From Spirosoma pollinicola (lineage in GTDB: Bacteria > Bacteroidota > Bacteroidia > Cytophagales > Spirosomataceae), in contig NZ_CP025096.1 in the NCBI RefSeq assembly GCF_002831565.1, positions 4,760,501-4,824,500 of the forward strand: a DNA stretch of 64,000 bases, written 5' to 3'. Under the pieces are notes generated by a model. That model saw only the letters and a program-made list of their open reading frames with translations. It made no database searches and had not been told where the DNA came from. This document shows positions 53,657-63,816 of this stretch, piece by piece (positions within the stretch are counted from its first letter, which is position 1; every line of letters starts with the position of its first letter). The translations under genes were made by a program, and so were the position numbers.

Positions 53657-56266
53657 ATGCAAAATCTAAGAATTTTCCACGACTTGCCGCAAAAATTTTT
53701 TCTTTTTGTTGTTGCTTTCGTTCAACGCAAATTTAGCACTCAATTAACCATATTATTCCTATGTACAGTTGGCCTGACTGTGCAGGGACAGGTCGTTGCT
53801 CCATCAAGCAGTGGCGCTATCTCTGCACCAGGTGCCGCTCGACCAGGAGCCGCAACGGGTTTGCCTGGTGGTGTTGCATTACCTCAAGGAGCCAACATCA
53901 ATAATCTACCGACAAACGTTCAACAACAAATCAAAGGACGTTCGGGTCAGACTACTGTGAATCCAAATGGTCGGACCTCAACTGCTCCTTCCAGTACGGA
54001 TCGCAAAAAGGCTGCTGCCAATCAAACGACTAATCAGCAGGTTGCAGCAGACGATACACTGGATGCAGGCCCCCAAACTAACGAGGAAATTATTAGAGCC
54101 GGAGCCGAACGTGCCCAACGTCGTGAACAAGCAGAACGACGCCAAAAAACATTTGGCTATGCACTCTTCAACGATCCGTCTATGCAGATTTCGTTTGAGC
54201 CGAACCTGAACATCGCCACGCCACGAAATTACGTTGTCGGTCCCGGCGATCAGTTGAATATTCAAATGTATGGCTACTCTGAGGCTGAGTTTAGTCAGAC
54301 AGTGTCTGCCGATGGCAATATCTATTTTGCTCAGGCTACGGGCATTGGCCCCGTTTCTGTATCAGGTTTAACAATTGAACAGACAAAAGCGCGAATCATC
54401 AATCGTTTATCCAAGCGGTTCGTTGGCCTGCAAAAAACATCATTTGGTCCGCAAAACACATTCCTGGAGGTTTCTCTTGGCGGAACGATACGGAGTATAC
54501 GTGTAACAGTAACAGGCGATGCAGTACGGCCAGGCACGTATACATTATCCTCTTTATCGACTGTTATGAACGCAGTCTATCAGGCTGGTGGTCCCAACGA
54601 TATTGGCTCGTACCGCAAAGTGCAGCTCATTCGTAATAATAGAGTAGCTGCCACCCTCGATCTATATGATTTCCTGCTGAATGGTATTCAGCGCAATGAC
54701 CTGCGGTTGCAGGATAATGACAACATTCGATTTACAACCTTTGTTGAACGGGTAGAAATTAGCGGCACCGTTAAGCGGGCTAACATATTTGAGATGTTGC
54801 CCGGCGAAACGCTGGATCGGCTTTTGTTCTATGCCGGTGACTTTGCCGCTCAGGCCTACAAGAATCGCCTTAAAGTTACCCGCCTGACGGATAGAGAGAT
54901 TAAAGTCGTTGATGTAACAGCGCCTGAATTTAAGACATTTGTGATGCAGGACGGCGATTTTGTAACGGTTGAACGGCTGCTTGATCGCTTCGAAAATCAG
55001 GTTACTATAGAAGGAGCCGTATTTAGAACCGGACAATATTCGCTTGATAATAACCGGACGTTGAAGCAGCTTATCCAGACAGCCGAAGGTCTAAAAGGAG
55101 ATGCTTTTACAGGGCGTATCTCGATTGTTCGGACTCGCGAAGATCTGGCGATTGAGAACCTGTCGATCAATCTGGCTAACATTCTGGCCGGTACGGAACC
55201 CGATATTGCGCTGCAACGCGAAGATCAAATCATCATTCCATCGCGATTTGATTTTGTACAACCAGCTACCATTTCAATTCAGGGCGAAGTAAACGCCCCT
55301 GATCCGGGAATGACGTACATGGCTAATATGACATTAAACGATGCCTTAGTACGTACGGGCGGGCTTAAAGAGTCGGCAGCGGCTTCTATGGTTGAAGTCA
55401 TCCGTCGGAAAAAAGATGCAGATCCGCGCTCTCCTTCGGCACAAATTGCAGAGACGTTCCGGTTTAATGTAAACCGTGACCTTTCGATCAATAGCGATAC
55501 AAACAAGGATTTTGTCTTAGAGCCCTTCGACCAGATTATCGTGCGTCGGTCGCCAAATTACGCTATTCAAACGTATGCCTATGTGGCAGGTGAAGTGATC
55601 ATTCCAGGTTCATATCCGATCCGTACGAAAGATCAGAAAGTTTCCGATCTCGTTTTACAGGCGGGTGGCCTGACACCACAAGCTTATGTAGAAGGTGCAA
55701 CACTTATTCGGCCGGTGAAATTGAGCGCCGATGAGATAAGACGCAAGCAAAAGGCAATCGACGAAGTAGCCAACAGTGCTGTGAAGGCAGTTGTTGAAAC
55801 AGAAGAGGTTACCCCCAATTTAGCGGAGGCTATTGGCATTAACCTTAAAAAGATTTTAGCTAAACCAGGCTCGTCGGAAGATATTCTGCTTCAGGAAGGG
55901 GATACACTTCGTATTCCAAAATTACTTGAAACAGTACGTATTCAGGGCGAAGTGCAACTACCCAATACAGTTAAATACAGAAGTGAGCAAACGTTTCAGG
56001 ATTATATTTCGCAAACCGGTGGATTCACGTCTAAGTCGCAACGTCGGCGGGCCTTTATTGTGTATGCAAATGGATCTATTGACAGAACCCGAAAGTTTAT
56101 GTTCTTCAACGTCTATCCACGTGTTGAACCCGGTGCTGAAATCGTTGTTCCAAGACGGACAATCGTACCGTTAACGGCTCAGCAATTGTTGAGTTCGACC
56201 GTTGGCATAGCCGGTTCGTTGTTAACACTCGTTACTACCCTTCTTCTGATTACAAAGGTTCAATAA
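53657..56266 (+). CDS. SLBB-domain outer-membrane polysaccharide export protein (Wza-like)
   Basis: Outer-membrane export channel of 869 residues. Long N-terminal signal (hydrophobic about 30-45, ending VQGQ) then a Gln/Ala/Pro-rich linker to about residue 150. Poly_export domain at about 185-280 (YVVGPGDQLNIQMYGYSE), followed by at least five SLBB domains (for example VTVTGDAVRPGTYTLSSL, VTIEGAVFRTGQYSLDN, VAGEVIIPGSYPIRT, VRIQGEVQLPNTVKYRS) and a C-terminal hydrophobic helix (about 850-868). The number of SLBB domains is more than in E. coli Wza, as usual in Bacteroidota. It heads the ABC-dependent polysaccharide locus. Confidence 0.9.
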   Translation: MQNLRIFHDLPQKFFLFVVAFVQRKFSTQLTILFLCTVGLTVQGQVVAPSSSGAISAPGAARPGAATGLPGGVALPQGANINNLPTNVQQQIKGRSGQTTVNPNGRTSTAPSSTDRKKAAANQTTNQQVAADDTLDAGPQTNEEIIRAGAERAQRREQAERRQKTFGYALFNDPSMQISFEPNLNIATPRNYVVGPGDQLNIQMYGYSEAEFSQTVSADGNIYFAQATGIGPVSVSGLTIEQTKARIINRLSKRFVGLQKTSFGPQNTFLEVSLGGTIRSIRVTVTGDAVRPGTYTLSSLSTVMNAVYQAGGPNDIGSYRKVQLIRNNRVAATLDLYDFLLNGIQRNDLRLQDNDNIRFTTFVERVEISGTVKRANIFEMLPGETLDRLLFYAGDFAAQAYKNRLKVTRLTDREIKVVDVTAPEFKTFVMQDGDFVTVERLLDRFENQVTIEGAVFRTGQYSLDNNRTLKQLIQTAEGLKGDAFTGRISIVRTREDLAIENLSINLANILAGTEPDIALQREDQIIIPSRFDFVQPATISIQGEVNAPDPGMTYMANMTLNDALVRTGGLKESAAASMVEVIRRKKDADPRSPSAQIAETFRFNVNRDLSINSDTNKDFVLEPFDQIIVRRSPNYAIQTYAYVAGEVIIPGSYPIRTKDQKVSDLVLQAGGLTPQAYVEGATLIRPVKLSADEIRRKQKAIDEVANSAVKAVVETEEVTPNLAEAIGINLKKILAKPGSSEDILLQEGDTLRIPKLLETVRIQGEVQLPNTVKYRSEQTFQDYISQTGGFTSKSQRRRAFIVYANGSIDRTRKFMFFNVYPRVEPGAEIVVPRRTIVPLTAQQLLSSTVGIAGSLLTLVTTLLLITKVQ

Positions 56267-56285
56267 ACAGGCATCTTCACCGTGT

Positions 56286-57404
56286 ATGGCTTCTATAAAC
56301 GTAAACGATACAACGAATCAAAATCAACTGGCAGCCTCGCGGCCGCTTCCTCCAGACCAGATTTCCCCAAAATCTGTTGTACTACGAATTGTTGAGTTAA
56401 AATACGTCTTCCAGCGCAACTGGAAACTGTTAATCATCATAGTCGCGCTTGGGGCAGCCATCGGTTTTACCTATGACTTGCTTCACAAGACAAGAATCAC
56501 CTATACGGGCACCATTATGTTCAACCTGGGTGGTGGCTCATCGGGGGGTGGATTTGGCGAGTTAGGCCAGTTGGCTGGTGCTTTCGGGTTGAGTTCAGGA
56601 GCTCCGGATGCCAATATTTTTGTTGGTGACAACTTTCTTATCTATGCCAAATCGAGGCCGGTCATTGAGAAAACACTGATGCAGACCGATACCATCGATG
56701 GTAAAGATACCTTATTGGTAAATTACTATATTCGCCACAGCGGGATTCGTGACAAGGAATGGGAAGATAATGATTCGCTGCGAGCTTTTTATTTTAAGCG
56801 GGCCAAAGTTCCTGCTGAATATACAAAGATGGAACAGCTTGTTATGTCTGATATTTTCACTCGGATAGGGACCGAGATGGCAGTGAAGCAACCGGAACGG
56901 AAATCGTCGTTTATGGAATTAAGCAGTTTCATGGAGGATGAAAAACTAGCGGCTGCCTTTCTTACCACTCACCTTAAAACGATTGAGGCCGATTATCAGA
57001 AAAAACAAACTAAAAAGACCCGTGAGATGTACGATCTTCTGACATCACGGGCCGATTCCATTGCCAGGAAACTAACGGGCACCGAAAACTCACTGGCAAA
57101 ATACCTGGATCAAAACCAGCAGATCATTGTGGCACAGGCTCGTATTCAGGAAAATAAGCTAAACCGAAACTCCGGCTTCCTGACTACCCTGTATTATCAA
57201 GCCCTGCAACAGGCAGATAATATGCGTTTATCACTCATTCGCGAAACGCCCCTCTTTACAATCATCAAGCCGGTATATTTTCCTTTATACCGTGAAGTAT
57301 TGGCAACAGCCGGTTTGCAGATTGGTGTTGCCTGTAGCCTGGTTTTAGCGATTCTTGTTATTTTCTTAAAAGAAACCTATCGCTCCATTATGAGAGCACA
57401 ATAA
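56286..57404 (+). CDS. Wzz-type chain-length/co-polymerase membrane protein
   Basis: Inner-membrane protein of 372 residues with one N-terminal helix (about 45-65), a large periplasmic region (coiled coil about 250-310) and a C-terminal helix (about 340-362), the layout of Wzz/GumC proteins without a kinase domain. A Gly-rich stretch (GGGSSGGGFGELGQLAG) follows the first helix. It would connect polysaccharide assembly to the SLBB channel encoded 19 bases upstream. Same operon as Wzm and Wzt. Confidence 0.83.
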   Translation: MASINVNDTTNQNQLAASRPLPPDQISPKSVVLRIVELKYVFQRNWKLLIIIVALGAAIGFTYDLLHKTRITYTGTIMFNLGGGSSGGGFGELGQLAGAFGLSSGAPDANIFVGDNFLIYAKSRPVIEKTLMQTDTIDGKDTLLVNYYIRHSGIRDKEWEDNDSLRAFYFKRAKVPAEYTKMEQLVMSDIFTRIGTEMAVKQPERKSSFMELSSFMEDEKLAAAFLTTHLKTIEADYQKKQTKKTREMYDLLTSRADSIARKLTGTENSLAKYLDQNQQIIVAQARIQENKLNRNSGFLTTLYYQALQQADNMRLSLIRETPLFTIIKPVYFPLYREVLATAGLQIGVACSLVLAILVIFLKETYRSIMRAQ

Positions 57405-57413
57405 CAAGTTTAT

Positions 57414-58283
57414 TTGTTTAACGACGCTCTTTATTTGACACTATTGAAAACGCACGAAGTTATCATACAGCCGGGCCGCTCTGAGCGGCATTACTGGCGC
57501 GAGCTGTGGCGAAACCGCGAGTTGATGTACATTCTGTCTATGCGGGACGTTTCTGTACGCTACAAGCAAACAGCTCTTGGAACCGCCTGGGGTCTTATTC
57601 GCCCATTGACAACCATGCTGATAATGGTGTTTGTGTTCAGTAAAATTGCCAAGCTTCCAGCCGATCCTGGTGTCCCCTACCCACTCATGGTATTAGGCGG
57701 CATCACGGTATGGACGTTTTTTGCAACAGCCTTTACCCAAATCAGCAACAGCGTGACAATGAATTCGAACCTTGTCACCAAAGTATATTTCCCACGGCTT
57801 ATTATGCCCATAAGCTCAGTAGCTGTTAGTTTTATAGACTTTCTGGTATCGCTGGGTTTATTTATTGTGTTATCGATTTGGTATAAATTCATGCCAGACT
57901 GGCACTTGCTCTTACTGCCTGCCTTTATTGTATTAGCACTGCTGGCATCATTTGCGTTTGGACTATTCTTTGCTGCCGTAAACGTTCGTTTCCGGGATAT
58001 CGGTCAACTGATACCGTTTATTGTGCAGATTGGCTTTTACATTTGTCCAATTGCTTACAGTAGTCGGTTGGTAGCTGATAAGGCAGGCGAATGGTGGACC
58101 CCTTTTTACTGGATGAATCCCATGGTTGGTATCATCGATGGTTTCCGCTGGTCGTTACTTGGCGAAAAAGCGTATTTCAATCCGGAGAGTTTACTTATTT
58201 CGGTTGGTATTATTGGGGTCTGCTTAATCTTATCGCTTTACTTTTTCCGTAAACGAGAGAATTCATTTGTTGATGATATTTAA
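57414..58283 (+). CDS. Polysaccharide ABC exporter permease (Wzm/KpsM type)
   Basis: ABC-2 type permease of 289 residues. N-terminus with WRELWRNRELMYILSMRDVSVRYKQTALGTAWGLIRP, the conserved entry of polysaccharide exporters, then six helices. A TTG at 57414 is the best start: no in-frame ATG lies before MYILS, which would cut the conserved part. It pairs with the ATPase encoded 61 bases downstream to move a lipid-linked polysaccharide across the inner membrane. Confidence 0.9.
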   Translation: MFNDALYLTLLKTHEVIIQPGRSERHYWRELWRNRELMYILSMRDVSVRYKQTALGTAWGLIRPLTTMLIMVFVFSKIAKLPADPGVPYPLMVLGGITVWTFFATAFTQISNSVTMNSNLVTKVYFPRLIMPISSVAVSFIDFLVSLGLFIVLSIWYKFMPDWHLLLLPAFIVLALLASFAFGLFFAAVNVRFRDIGQLIPFIVQIGFYICPIAYSSRLVADKAGEWWTPFYWMNPMVGIIDGFRWSLLGEKAYFNPESLLISVGIIGVCLILSLYFFRKRENSFVDDI

Positions 58284-58285
58284 AG

Positions 58286-58333
58286 AATTACGATTTCTGA
58301 CTGACAAGCAGACTTAAATCGTAAACCGTAATT
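58286..58333. repeat. Small imperfect inverted repeat between wzm and wzt
   Basis: Left arm AATTACGATTT (58286-58296), right arm AAATCGTAAACCGTAATT (58316-58333). The right arm has an extra seven-base word, so the pairing leaves a bulge. Contains the same GTAAACC words as the 62966 hairpin. Confidence 0.5.
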
Positions 58334-58344
58334 TGCCAATTCAT

Positions 58345-59604
58345 ATGTCTGTCATTACTGTCGAAAATATAAGCAAGCATTACATCATTGACCACCAGAA
58401 GGGCAAAGGTGCCAATACGTTGCGTGACGTTATTACGGAAAATCTCCGGGCTATGTTCGGCAGTAAAAAAGACCAGAACGCTGTCACCCATGAAGAGTTC
58501 TGGGCACTCCGTGATGTAAATTTTTCAATTGAGCAGGGCGATCGTGTCGGCATCGTTGGTCACAATGGTGCAGGCAAATCGACAATGCTTAAGATTTTGA
58601 GTAAAATTATTGAGCCTAGCAGTGGCACAGTTCGTATTAAAGGACGGGTGGCCAGCTTGCTTGAAGTCGGTACCGGTTTCCATCCTGAGCTAACAGGCCG
58701 CGAAAATATTTACCTGAATGGGTCATTGCTGGGCATGAGCCGCAATGAAATTCGCAAGCAGTTCGACGAAATAGTAGCCTTTGCTGGTGTAGAAAAATTT
58801 CTGGACACACCCGTGAAACGGTATTCGTCGGGTATGTATGTCCGGTTAGGATTTGCTATTTCAGCCCACCTCGACCCCGAAATTATGATTGTCGATGAAG
58901 TACTGGCTGTGGGAGATGCCGAATTTCAGAAGAAAAGTCTTGGCAAAATGCGGGACAATTCGGCAAGTGGTCGGACTATTATCTTCGTGAGCCACAACCT
59001 TACTGCCGTTCAGGCTCTTTGCAACAAGACACTCTATTTCGAAAAAGGCCAGCTTATAGAACAGGGAGAAACGAACCAGGTCATTGCAAATTACCTCAGT
59101 AAAGTTTCCAAAACCCGGCTTTCCCGGGAGTGGGCCACACCTGAAGAAGCTCCGGGTAATGATTTGGTTCGCATCCGGCGCATTGAACTGGTTCCTGAAT
59201 ATCAGGAGGGACTTACCCACATCGATGTTCGGACGGCAATGAACTTTCGGTTTGAGTTCTGGAACCAGATGGATCATGCCAACCTAAATTTGAGTTTGCA
59301 CCTCAACTCCATGACGGGTGAGTGCATCTTTAACATTGGTACGCTGTCGCAGCCTTACGGTAAAGGGCTCATTTCGGGAGAATGCACAATTCCGGGTTAT
59401 TTCCTGAACGATGGCTCTTACACAATTTCTATTATGATTGTGAAGGATACCGTCACGCCACTCTACGTTATGGAAGAAGGTATTACCTTTGATGTAGAGG
59501 ATTATCGCGAGGGTATTGCCTGGTATGGCAAGTGGCCAGGTTATGTACGCCCCCAAATTCCTTTCCACACAAAAATGCTGGAATCAGTTACCAATGAGCA
59601 GTAA
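58345..59604 (+). CDS. Polysaccharide ABC exporter ATPase with C-terminal substrate domain (Wzt type)
   Basis: ATPase of 419 residues from ATG 58345. Nucleotide-binding domain at about 1-245: Walker A GHNGAGKST, signature YSSGMYVRLGFA, Walker B IMIVDEVLAVGD and switch His in FVSHN. After about residue 260 comes a beta-sandwich domain (Wzt_C) that recognises the modified end of O-antigen, so length control by chain capping is likely. Spacing and order with the permease match ABC-dependent O-antigen loci. Confidence 0.92.
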   Translation: MSVITVENISKHYIIDHQKGKGANTLRDVITENLRAMFGSKKDQNAVTHEEFWALRDVNFSIEQGDRVGIVGHNGAGKSTMLKILSKIIEPSSGTVRIKGRVASLLEVGTGFHPELTGRENIYLNGSLLGMSRNEIRKQFDEIVAFAGVEKFLDTPVKRYSSGMYVRLGFAISAHLDPEIMIVDEVLAVGDAEFQKKSLGKMRDNSASGRTIIFVSHNLTAVQALCNKTLYFEKGQLIEQGETNQVIANYLSKVSKTRLSREWATPEEAPGNDLVRIRRIELVPEYQEGLTHIDVRTAMNFRFEFWNQMDHANLNLSLHLNSMTGECIFNIGTLSQPYGKGLISGECTIPGYFLNDGSYTISIMIVKDTVTPLYVMEEGITFDVEDYREGIAWYGKWPGYVRPQIPFHTKMLESVTNEQ

Positions 59605-59683
59605 ATAGTGATTCATGGACGTTTTCTACAAAACTTGTTCTCATTTTCCTGTTTATTGCTAACTTTCATTTTATACCTGATTG

Positions 59684-60793
59684 ATGATCAACGTCACTAA
59701 ATCATATCTGCCAGACCTCGATGAGTACACCACCTACTTGAAAGGTATCTGGGAGCGCGTACACCTGACTAATGATGGTCCACTCGTTCGCGAACTGGAA
59801 GATCAGCTAAGGGACTATCTCGGCGTAAAGTACCTGAAGTTTTGTACTAACGGAACGATAGTGCTGCAATTAGCACTCAAGGCGCTTGATATTACAAAAG
59901 AGGTTATTACCACACCATTCTCTTACGTTGCCACGACAAATGCGTTGCTGTGGGAAGGTTGCACACCCATTTTTGCTGACATTCGTCCGGACGATTTCAA
60001 CATCGATCCTGATAAAATCGAAGCGCTGATTACTGAAAATACACAAGCCATTATGGCAACTCACGTGTATGGAAACGCCTGCCGAATTGAGCAGATTCAA
60101 GCTATAGCCGATAAGTTTAATTTAAAAGTTATTTACGACGCAGCGCACACGTTCGGCGCTCGTTATAATGGCCAGTCGATTTTGAGTTATGGGGATTTGA
60201 GTACCTGTAGTTTTCATGCCACGAAGGTTTTTCATACAGTCGAGGGCGGCTGCATAGTAACCAACGATAGTGATATGGCCGAAAAACTGCATAATTTCCG
60301 GTCATTTGGCCATAAAAACGACACCTATTTTAGTATTGGCATCAACGCTAAAAATTCAGAGTTTCATGCTGCTATGGGGTTGTGCATGTTGCCGAAGGTG
60401 CCTGAATTAATTGCGGCCAGAAAGATGCGTTTTGAGTTTTACGACCGGCAGCTTGATTTTACAAAAATCTATCGACCATCGATTTTGCCCGGTGTGGACT
60501 ATAATTATGCTTACTACCCCGTCGTGTTTGATTCGGAGGAAACACTGCTCCGGGTAATGGACGCTCTGAAAGTAGACCATATTATGCCGCGACGGTATTT
60601 TTATCCCTCGCTCAATACCCTGGACTTTACCTTTGCTCCCGGCTCAGCAACAGCTCAACCCTGCCCGGTATCTGAAGATGTGGCGCTTCGAGTGCTATGC
60701 CTGCCTCTTTACCCTGATTTGGCAGAAACAGATGTTAACCGTATTGCCTCCATTGTAAATATGGTCGTTGCCTCGGTGCCGGAAATTGTTTAG
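59684..60793 (+). CDS. DegT/DnrJ/EryC1/StrS family sugar aminotransferase
   Basis: PLP-dependent aminotransferase of 369 residues acting on nucleotide-linked keto sugars. Motifs are TNGTIVLQLALKAL (phosphate site), PFSYVATTNALLWEGCTPIFADI, the VIYDAAHTFGARYNG block and the PLP lysine in SFHATKVFHTVEGGC. The sequence around the lysine is like FdtB/QdtB, which make 3-amino-3,6-dideoxyhexoses in S-layer and O-antigen pathways, but the exact sugar cannot be fixed without the partner genes. WbqC- and NeuD-like genes follow, and acyltransferases act after such aminotransferases in known pathways. Confidence 0.88.
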   Translation: MINVTKSYLPDLDEYTTYLKGIWERVHLTNDGPLVRELEDQLRDYLGVKYLKFCTNGTIVLQLALKALDITKEVITTPFSYVATTNALLWEGCTPIFADIRPDDFNIDPDKIEALITENTQAIMATHVYGNACRIEQIQAIADKFNLKVIYDAAHTFGARYNGQSILSYGDLSTCSFHATKVFHTVEGGCIVTNDSDMAEKLHNFRSFGHKNDTYFSIGINAKNSEFHAAMGLCMLPKVPELIAARKMRFEFYDRQLDFTKIYRPSILPGVDYNYAYYPVVFDSEETLLRVMDALKVDHIMPRRYFYPSLNTLDFTFAPGSATAQPCPVSEDVALRVLCLPLYPDLAETDVNRIASIVNMVVASVPEIV

Positions 60794-60893
60794 AGTATGT
60801 GGGCTGATCGTTACTATATTTCTTTGAAATCTGGCAAATTGATTTAGAAAGCCATTTTTCAGTTGGGTAGCCCACCAGGGTACATAAGTCATT

Positions 60894-62960
60894 ATGAGTA
60901 GTCTATATTTCCTCTCTCTCGTTCTATTTGTCGTTTACACTGGTCAGATCTCGACGCGTATTTGCCGCCGGTCTTTGACCGAATGGTGGCTAACAACCTT
61001 TCTACTAGGGGCAGGAAGTGTAATTCTGACAGGTTTTATCCTGTCAGCACTTTATCAAACAGCTAATTCCCCTGTTTGGGCAGTTTCGGTATTTATAACG
61101 GTAACGATACTGGGCGCAATCCTGAAACGACTGTCCCCATCTCAGGCAGGTTTTTCGATCAGGCTCCTTTTACTGGAACGCTGGCAAACGGCCCTGAGCT
61201 GGTTCAGAGGATTATCCACCTTCCCCCGGTTTCTGTTCTCCATCCTTTTCTCGACGCTGGTCATTATAGCCAGCTTGAATTTGCTACTGGTTCTGTTTAC
61301 GGTACCGAACGAGTGGGATAGCATGACCGGCCATTTAAACCGCGTTATGCAGTATATTCAGCGTGGTACGATGCGGCACTTCGGGGGTACAAACTGGAAC
61401 ATAGATACCTATCCCAAAAGCGTTTGTACACTCCAGATTTATTCGTTTTTAATGACCGGGCGTTTTGAGAACGGATTCAAATTCATTCATCATCTGAGTT
61501 ACTGGACGGCTATCGTAGCTGTATTCGGGATTGTACAGCGCATTGGGCAAAACAGGTTGTCGGCTAGTTTTTTTTGTGCATTAGCCTATGCCTTATTGCT
61601 CGACTTCCTGATGCAGGCTATCACAACCGAAACAGACATCGTACTAACGGCCTACCTTAGCGTGCTGCTATACATGCTGTTTACGTATAGGACAACAGGA
61701 ACGCAGCACACAACAGACAACCGCTATCTCTATCTGGCGGGTATGGCTTTTGGTATTGCCTTTGGGCATAAAATTACGTTTGCCCTCCTGTTGCCTTCCG
61801 TATTCGTTATTATGATCTACACAGTATTCCTGTCGAGGTCTTTGGCTATTACATTTAACAGAACATGGCGGTTGGGTACCTCTATTCTTGTTGGCGTATG
61901 TTTGTGGACGCTACCAACGGGTTACCTGAAAAATATTGAAGTATTCGGCCATCCTATCGGTCCGCCAACGGCTCTTAAGCACCAGTCGGTAGAGCGAGCC
62001 GGATCAGTAGCTAATTTATTTGAGCAGGGAAGCCGAAACGTGGTTCGTTACGGCTTCGACCATGTTAATATCGATGGTATCAGAAACAGCAGCATAGGGG
62101 CAAAAATTAACCATGCCATGCGTCTACCGCTGGTTTTTGTTGAGGACAAATTACATATGCGGTTAGATGAGGAAACTGATTTCTCCATTCAGGCTTTTTC
62201 ATTCGACCGGAAGTTTGCCTTTTATAATGCCAATCCTTATTGGGGAATTTTTGGCTTTGCACTCATCTTCCCGTTGCTCTTTCTGGTACTGATTGGCTAT
62301 ATCCGTTCCACGGCCCATGTGTATCTGGGTATCGCTTTGTTACTCCATTTTGCAGCCCTCTCCTATTCGGCGCCGTATGACCCCTTTAAAGGACGTTACT
62401 TCATCGAAACAGGTTTGTTTGGCGTTACATTTCTGGCGTTGATTTTCCTTCACCCCCGTACTTCCGTCGACGTTCCAGGACGAGTCATCTGGAAGTCCTA
62501 TGTGGGCATTGTTACCTTGCTGGGATGCTTATCGGCCTTGATGTGCGTATTTTTGAACACACGAGCCCTGCCCTTTGCCTGGACCGCTCCCGACGGGATA
62601 CGCTTTCCATCTGCATTTCATTCCGATCGGATTCGGCAAATCACCATTGGTCGCCAGGATACGTATATTCCTTATAAACGATTCGATGAGTTAGTGCCCG
62701 ATAAGGCAACCGTAGCGCTGGCCACTATTAACGACGATTACGAATACCCGCTTTATGGTCCCAACCTATCGCGTCGGTTGATAGCGATCAATCCGTTTGA
62801 ACAGGGTTTAAAACCCATTCCGAAGGGTGCGGATTACCTTTTCTTTGATAAACGGATTATCTCACCCATACCCGGCGATATTCGCCTGGGTACAGATACC
62901 ACCATGCGTGCCATGATGATTGTTCCGGGCGAGGATTATTATTTACGTAAACTAAAATAG
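60894..62960 (+). CDS. GT39-like polytopic membrane glycosyltransferase
   Basis: Inner-membrane protein of 688 residues with about 12 helices and a soluble C-terminal domain. The first periplasmic loop carries VPNEWDSMTGHLNRVMQYIQRGT, the acidic motif of GT39/ArnT-like enzymes (Asp as likely catalytic residue) with the conserved NEWDS and H-R-V residues. Such enzymes use lipid-phosphate sugars in the periplasm to modify polymers. Substrate unknown. It lies between the aminotransferase and WbqC genes in the polysaccharide locus. Confidence 0.8.
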   Translation: MSSLYFLSLVLFVVYTGQISTRICRRSLTEWWLTTFLLGAGSVILTGFILSALYQTANSPVWAVSVFITVTILGAILKRLSPSQAGFSIRLLLLERWQTALSWFRGLSTFPRFLFSILFSTLVIIASLNLLLVLFTVPNEWDSMTGHLNRVMQYIQRGTMRHFGGTNWNIDTYPKSVCTLQIYSFLMTGRFENGFKFIHHLSYWTAIVAVFGIVQRIGQNRLSASFFCALAYALLLDFLMQAITTETDIVLTAYLSVLLYMLFTYRTTGTQHTTDNRYLYLAGMAFGIAFGHKITFALLLPSVFVIMIYTVFLSRSLAITFNRTWRLGTSILVGVCLWTLPTGYLKNIEVFGHPIGPPTALKHQSVERAGSVANLFEQGSRNVVRYGFDHVNIDGIRNSSIGAKINHAMRLPLVFVEDKLHMRLDEETDFSIQAFSFDRKFAFYNANPYWGIFGFALIFPLLFLVLIGYIRSTAHVYLGIALLLHFAALSYSAPYDPFKGRYFIETGLFGVTFLALIFLHPRTSVDVPGRVIWKSYVGIVTLLGCLSALMCVFLNTRALPFAWTAPDGIRFPSAFHSDRIRQITIGRQDTYIPYKRFDELVPDKATVALATINDDYEYPLYGPNLSRRLIAINPFEQGLKPIPKGADYLFFDKRIISPIPGDIRLGTDTTMRAMMIVPGEDYYLRKLK

Positions 62961-62965
62961 TGTAT

Positions 62966-63048
62966 GGTATTCGGTTTATGGTTTACGGTTGGCTAACGCC
63001 CATGTAGTGCTTACGCGTCAGCCAACCGTAAACCATAAACCGAATACC
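62966..63048. repeat. 29-bp perfect inverted repeat upstream of the WbqC gene
   Basis: The 29 bases at 62966-62994 are the exact reverse complement of 63020-63048, loop 25 nt. The arm is made of the words GGTTTATGGTTTACGGTT. It may terminate the GT39-like transcript, since it starts 6 bases after that stop and ends 17 bases before ATG 63065, or control the next gene. Confidence 0.85.
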
Positions 63049-63064
63049 GATAATAAATTTGCCT

Positions 63065-63766
63065 ATGACGCTTGCCATCATGCAGCCTTATTTCCTGCCC
63101 TACATCGGCTACATGCAACTGATGAGTGCCGTTGATACATTTATTCTCTATGACGACGTATCGTTCATAAACAGGGGGTGGATTAATCGTAATAAGCTGC
63201 TGATCAATGGACAGGAGCATCTTTTTACAATTCCACTCAAAGATGCCAGTCAAAATAAACGTATCAACGAAGTACATCTGGCCGATGACCCTAAGTGGCG
63301 CAATAAATTACTTAAAACCATTGAGCAGGGGTATCGGAAAGCCCCCTATTATCAAACGGTTATGCCCCTCACCGAAAAAATCGTCAATTTTACAACCGAT
63401 TCTATTGCCGATCTGGTGCATAACAGCCTTGTTGAACTAAATCAATATCTGGGACTAACAACCCGTTTGATTGCTTCGTCGTCGATTTATACTAATGCAG
63501 ATTTGAAAGCGCAGGAGCGTATTCTGGATATTTGTCGGCAGGAAAACGCAACTCATTATATCAATCCGATTGGTGGAATTGAGCTGTATGATAAACATAT
63601 ATTTGAAGAAACCGGCATTGAGCTGCGTTTTATTAAGGCTAAAGAAGTAGAATACCAACAGTTTGGCCGCAACGACTTTATTCCCTGGTTATCAATTCTG
63701 GACGCCCTGATGTTTAACGACATTGCCGGCATTCGGGTCCTTTTGGGTGAGTATGAATTGGTGTAA
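63065..63766 (+). CDS. WbqC family protein
   Basis: Protein of 233 residues (ATG 63065) with the start MTLAIMQPYFLPYIGYMQL, typical of WbqC-like proteins found in O-antigen and other sugar loci. Further conserved-looking stretches are VDTFILYDDVSFINRGWINRN and the end YINPIGGIELYD. The activity of the family is not firmly known to me; N-acylation or amidation of sugars has been proposed from gene context. It follows the sugar aminotransferase and GT39-like genes, which agrees with a role in amino-sugar modification. Confidence 0.88.
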   Translation: MTLAIMQPYFLPYIGYMQLMSAVDTFILYDDVSFINRGWINRNKLLINGQEHLFTIPLKDASQNKRINEVHLADDPKWRNKLLKTIEQGYRKAPYYQTVMPLTEKIVNFTTDSIADLVHNSLVELNQYLGLTTRLIASSSIYTNADLKAQERILDICRQENATHYINPIGGIELYDKHIFEETGIELRFIKAKEVEYQQFGRNDFIPWLSILDALMFNDIAGIRVLLGEYELV

Positions 63767-63816
63767 ACATTGAATGAGAAACACCATCTCATTCCTCATT
63801 TATCAGTCAAAATAGT

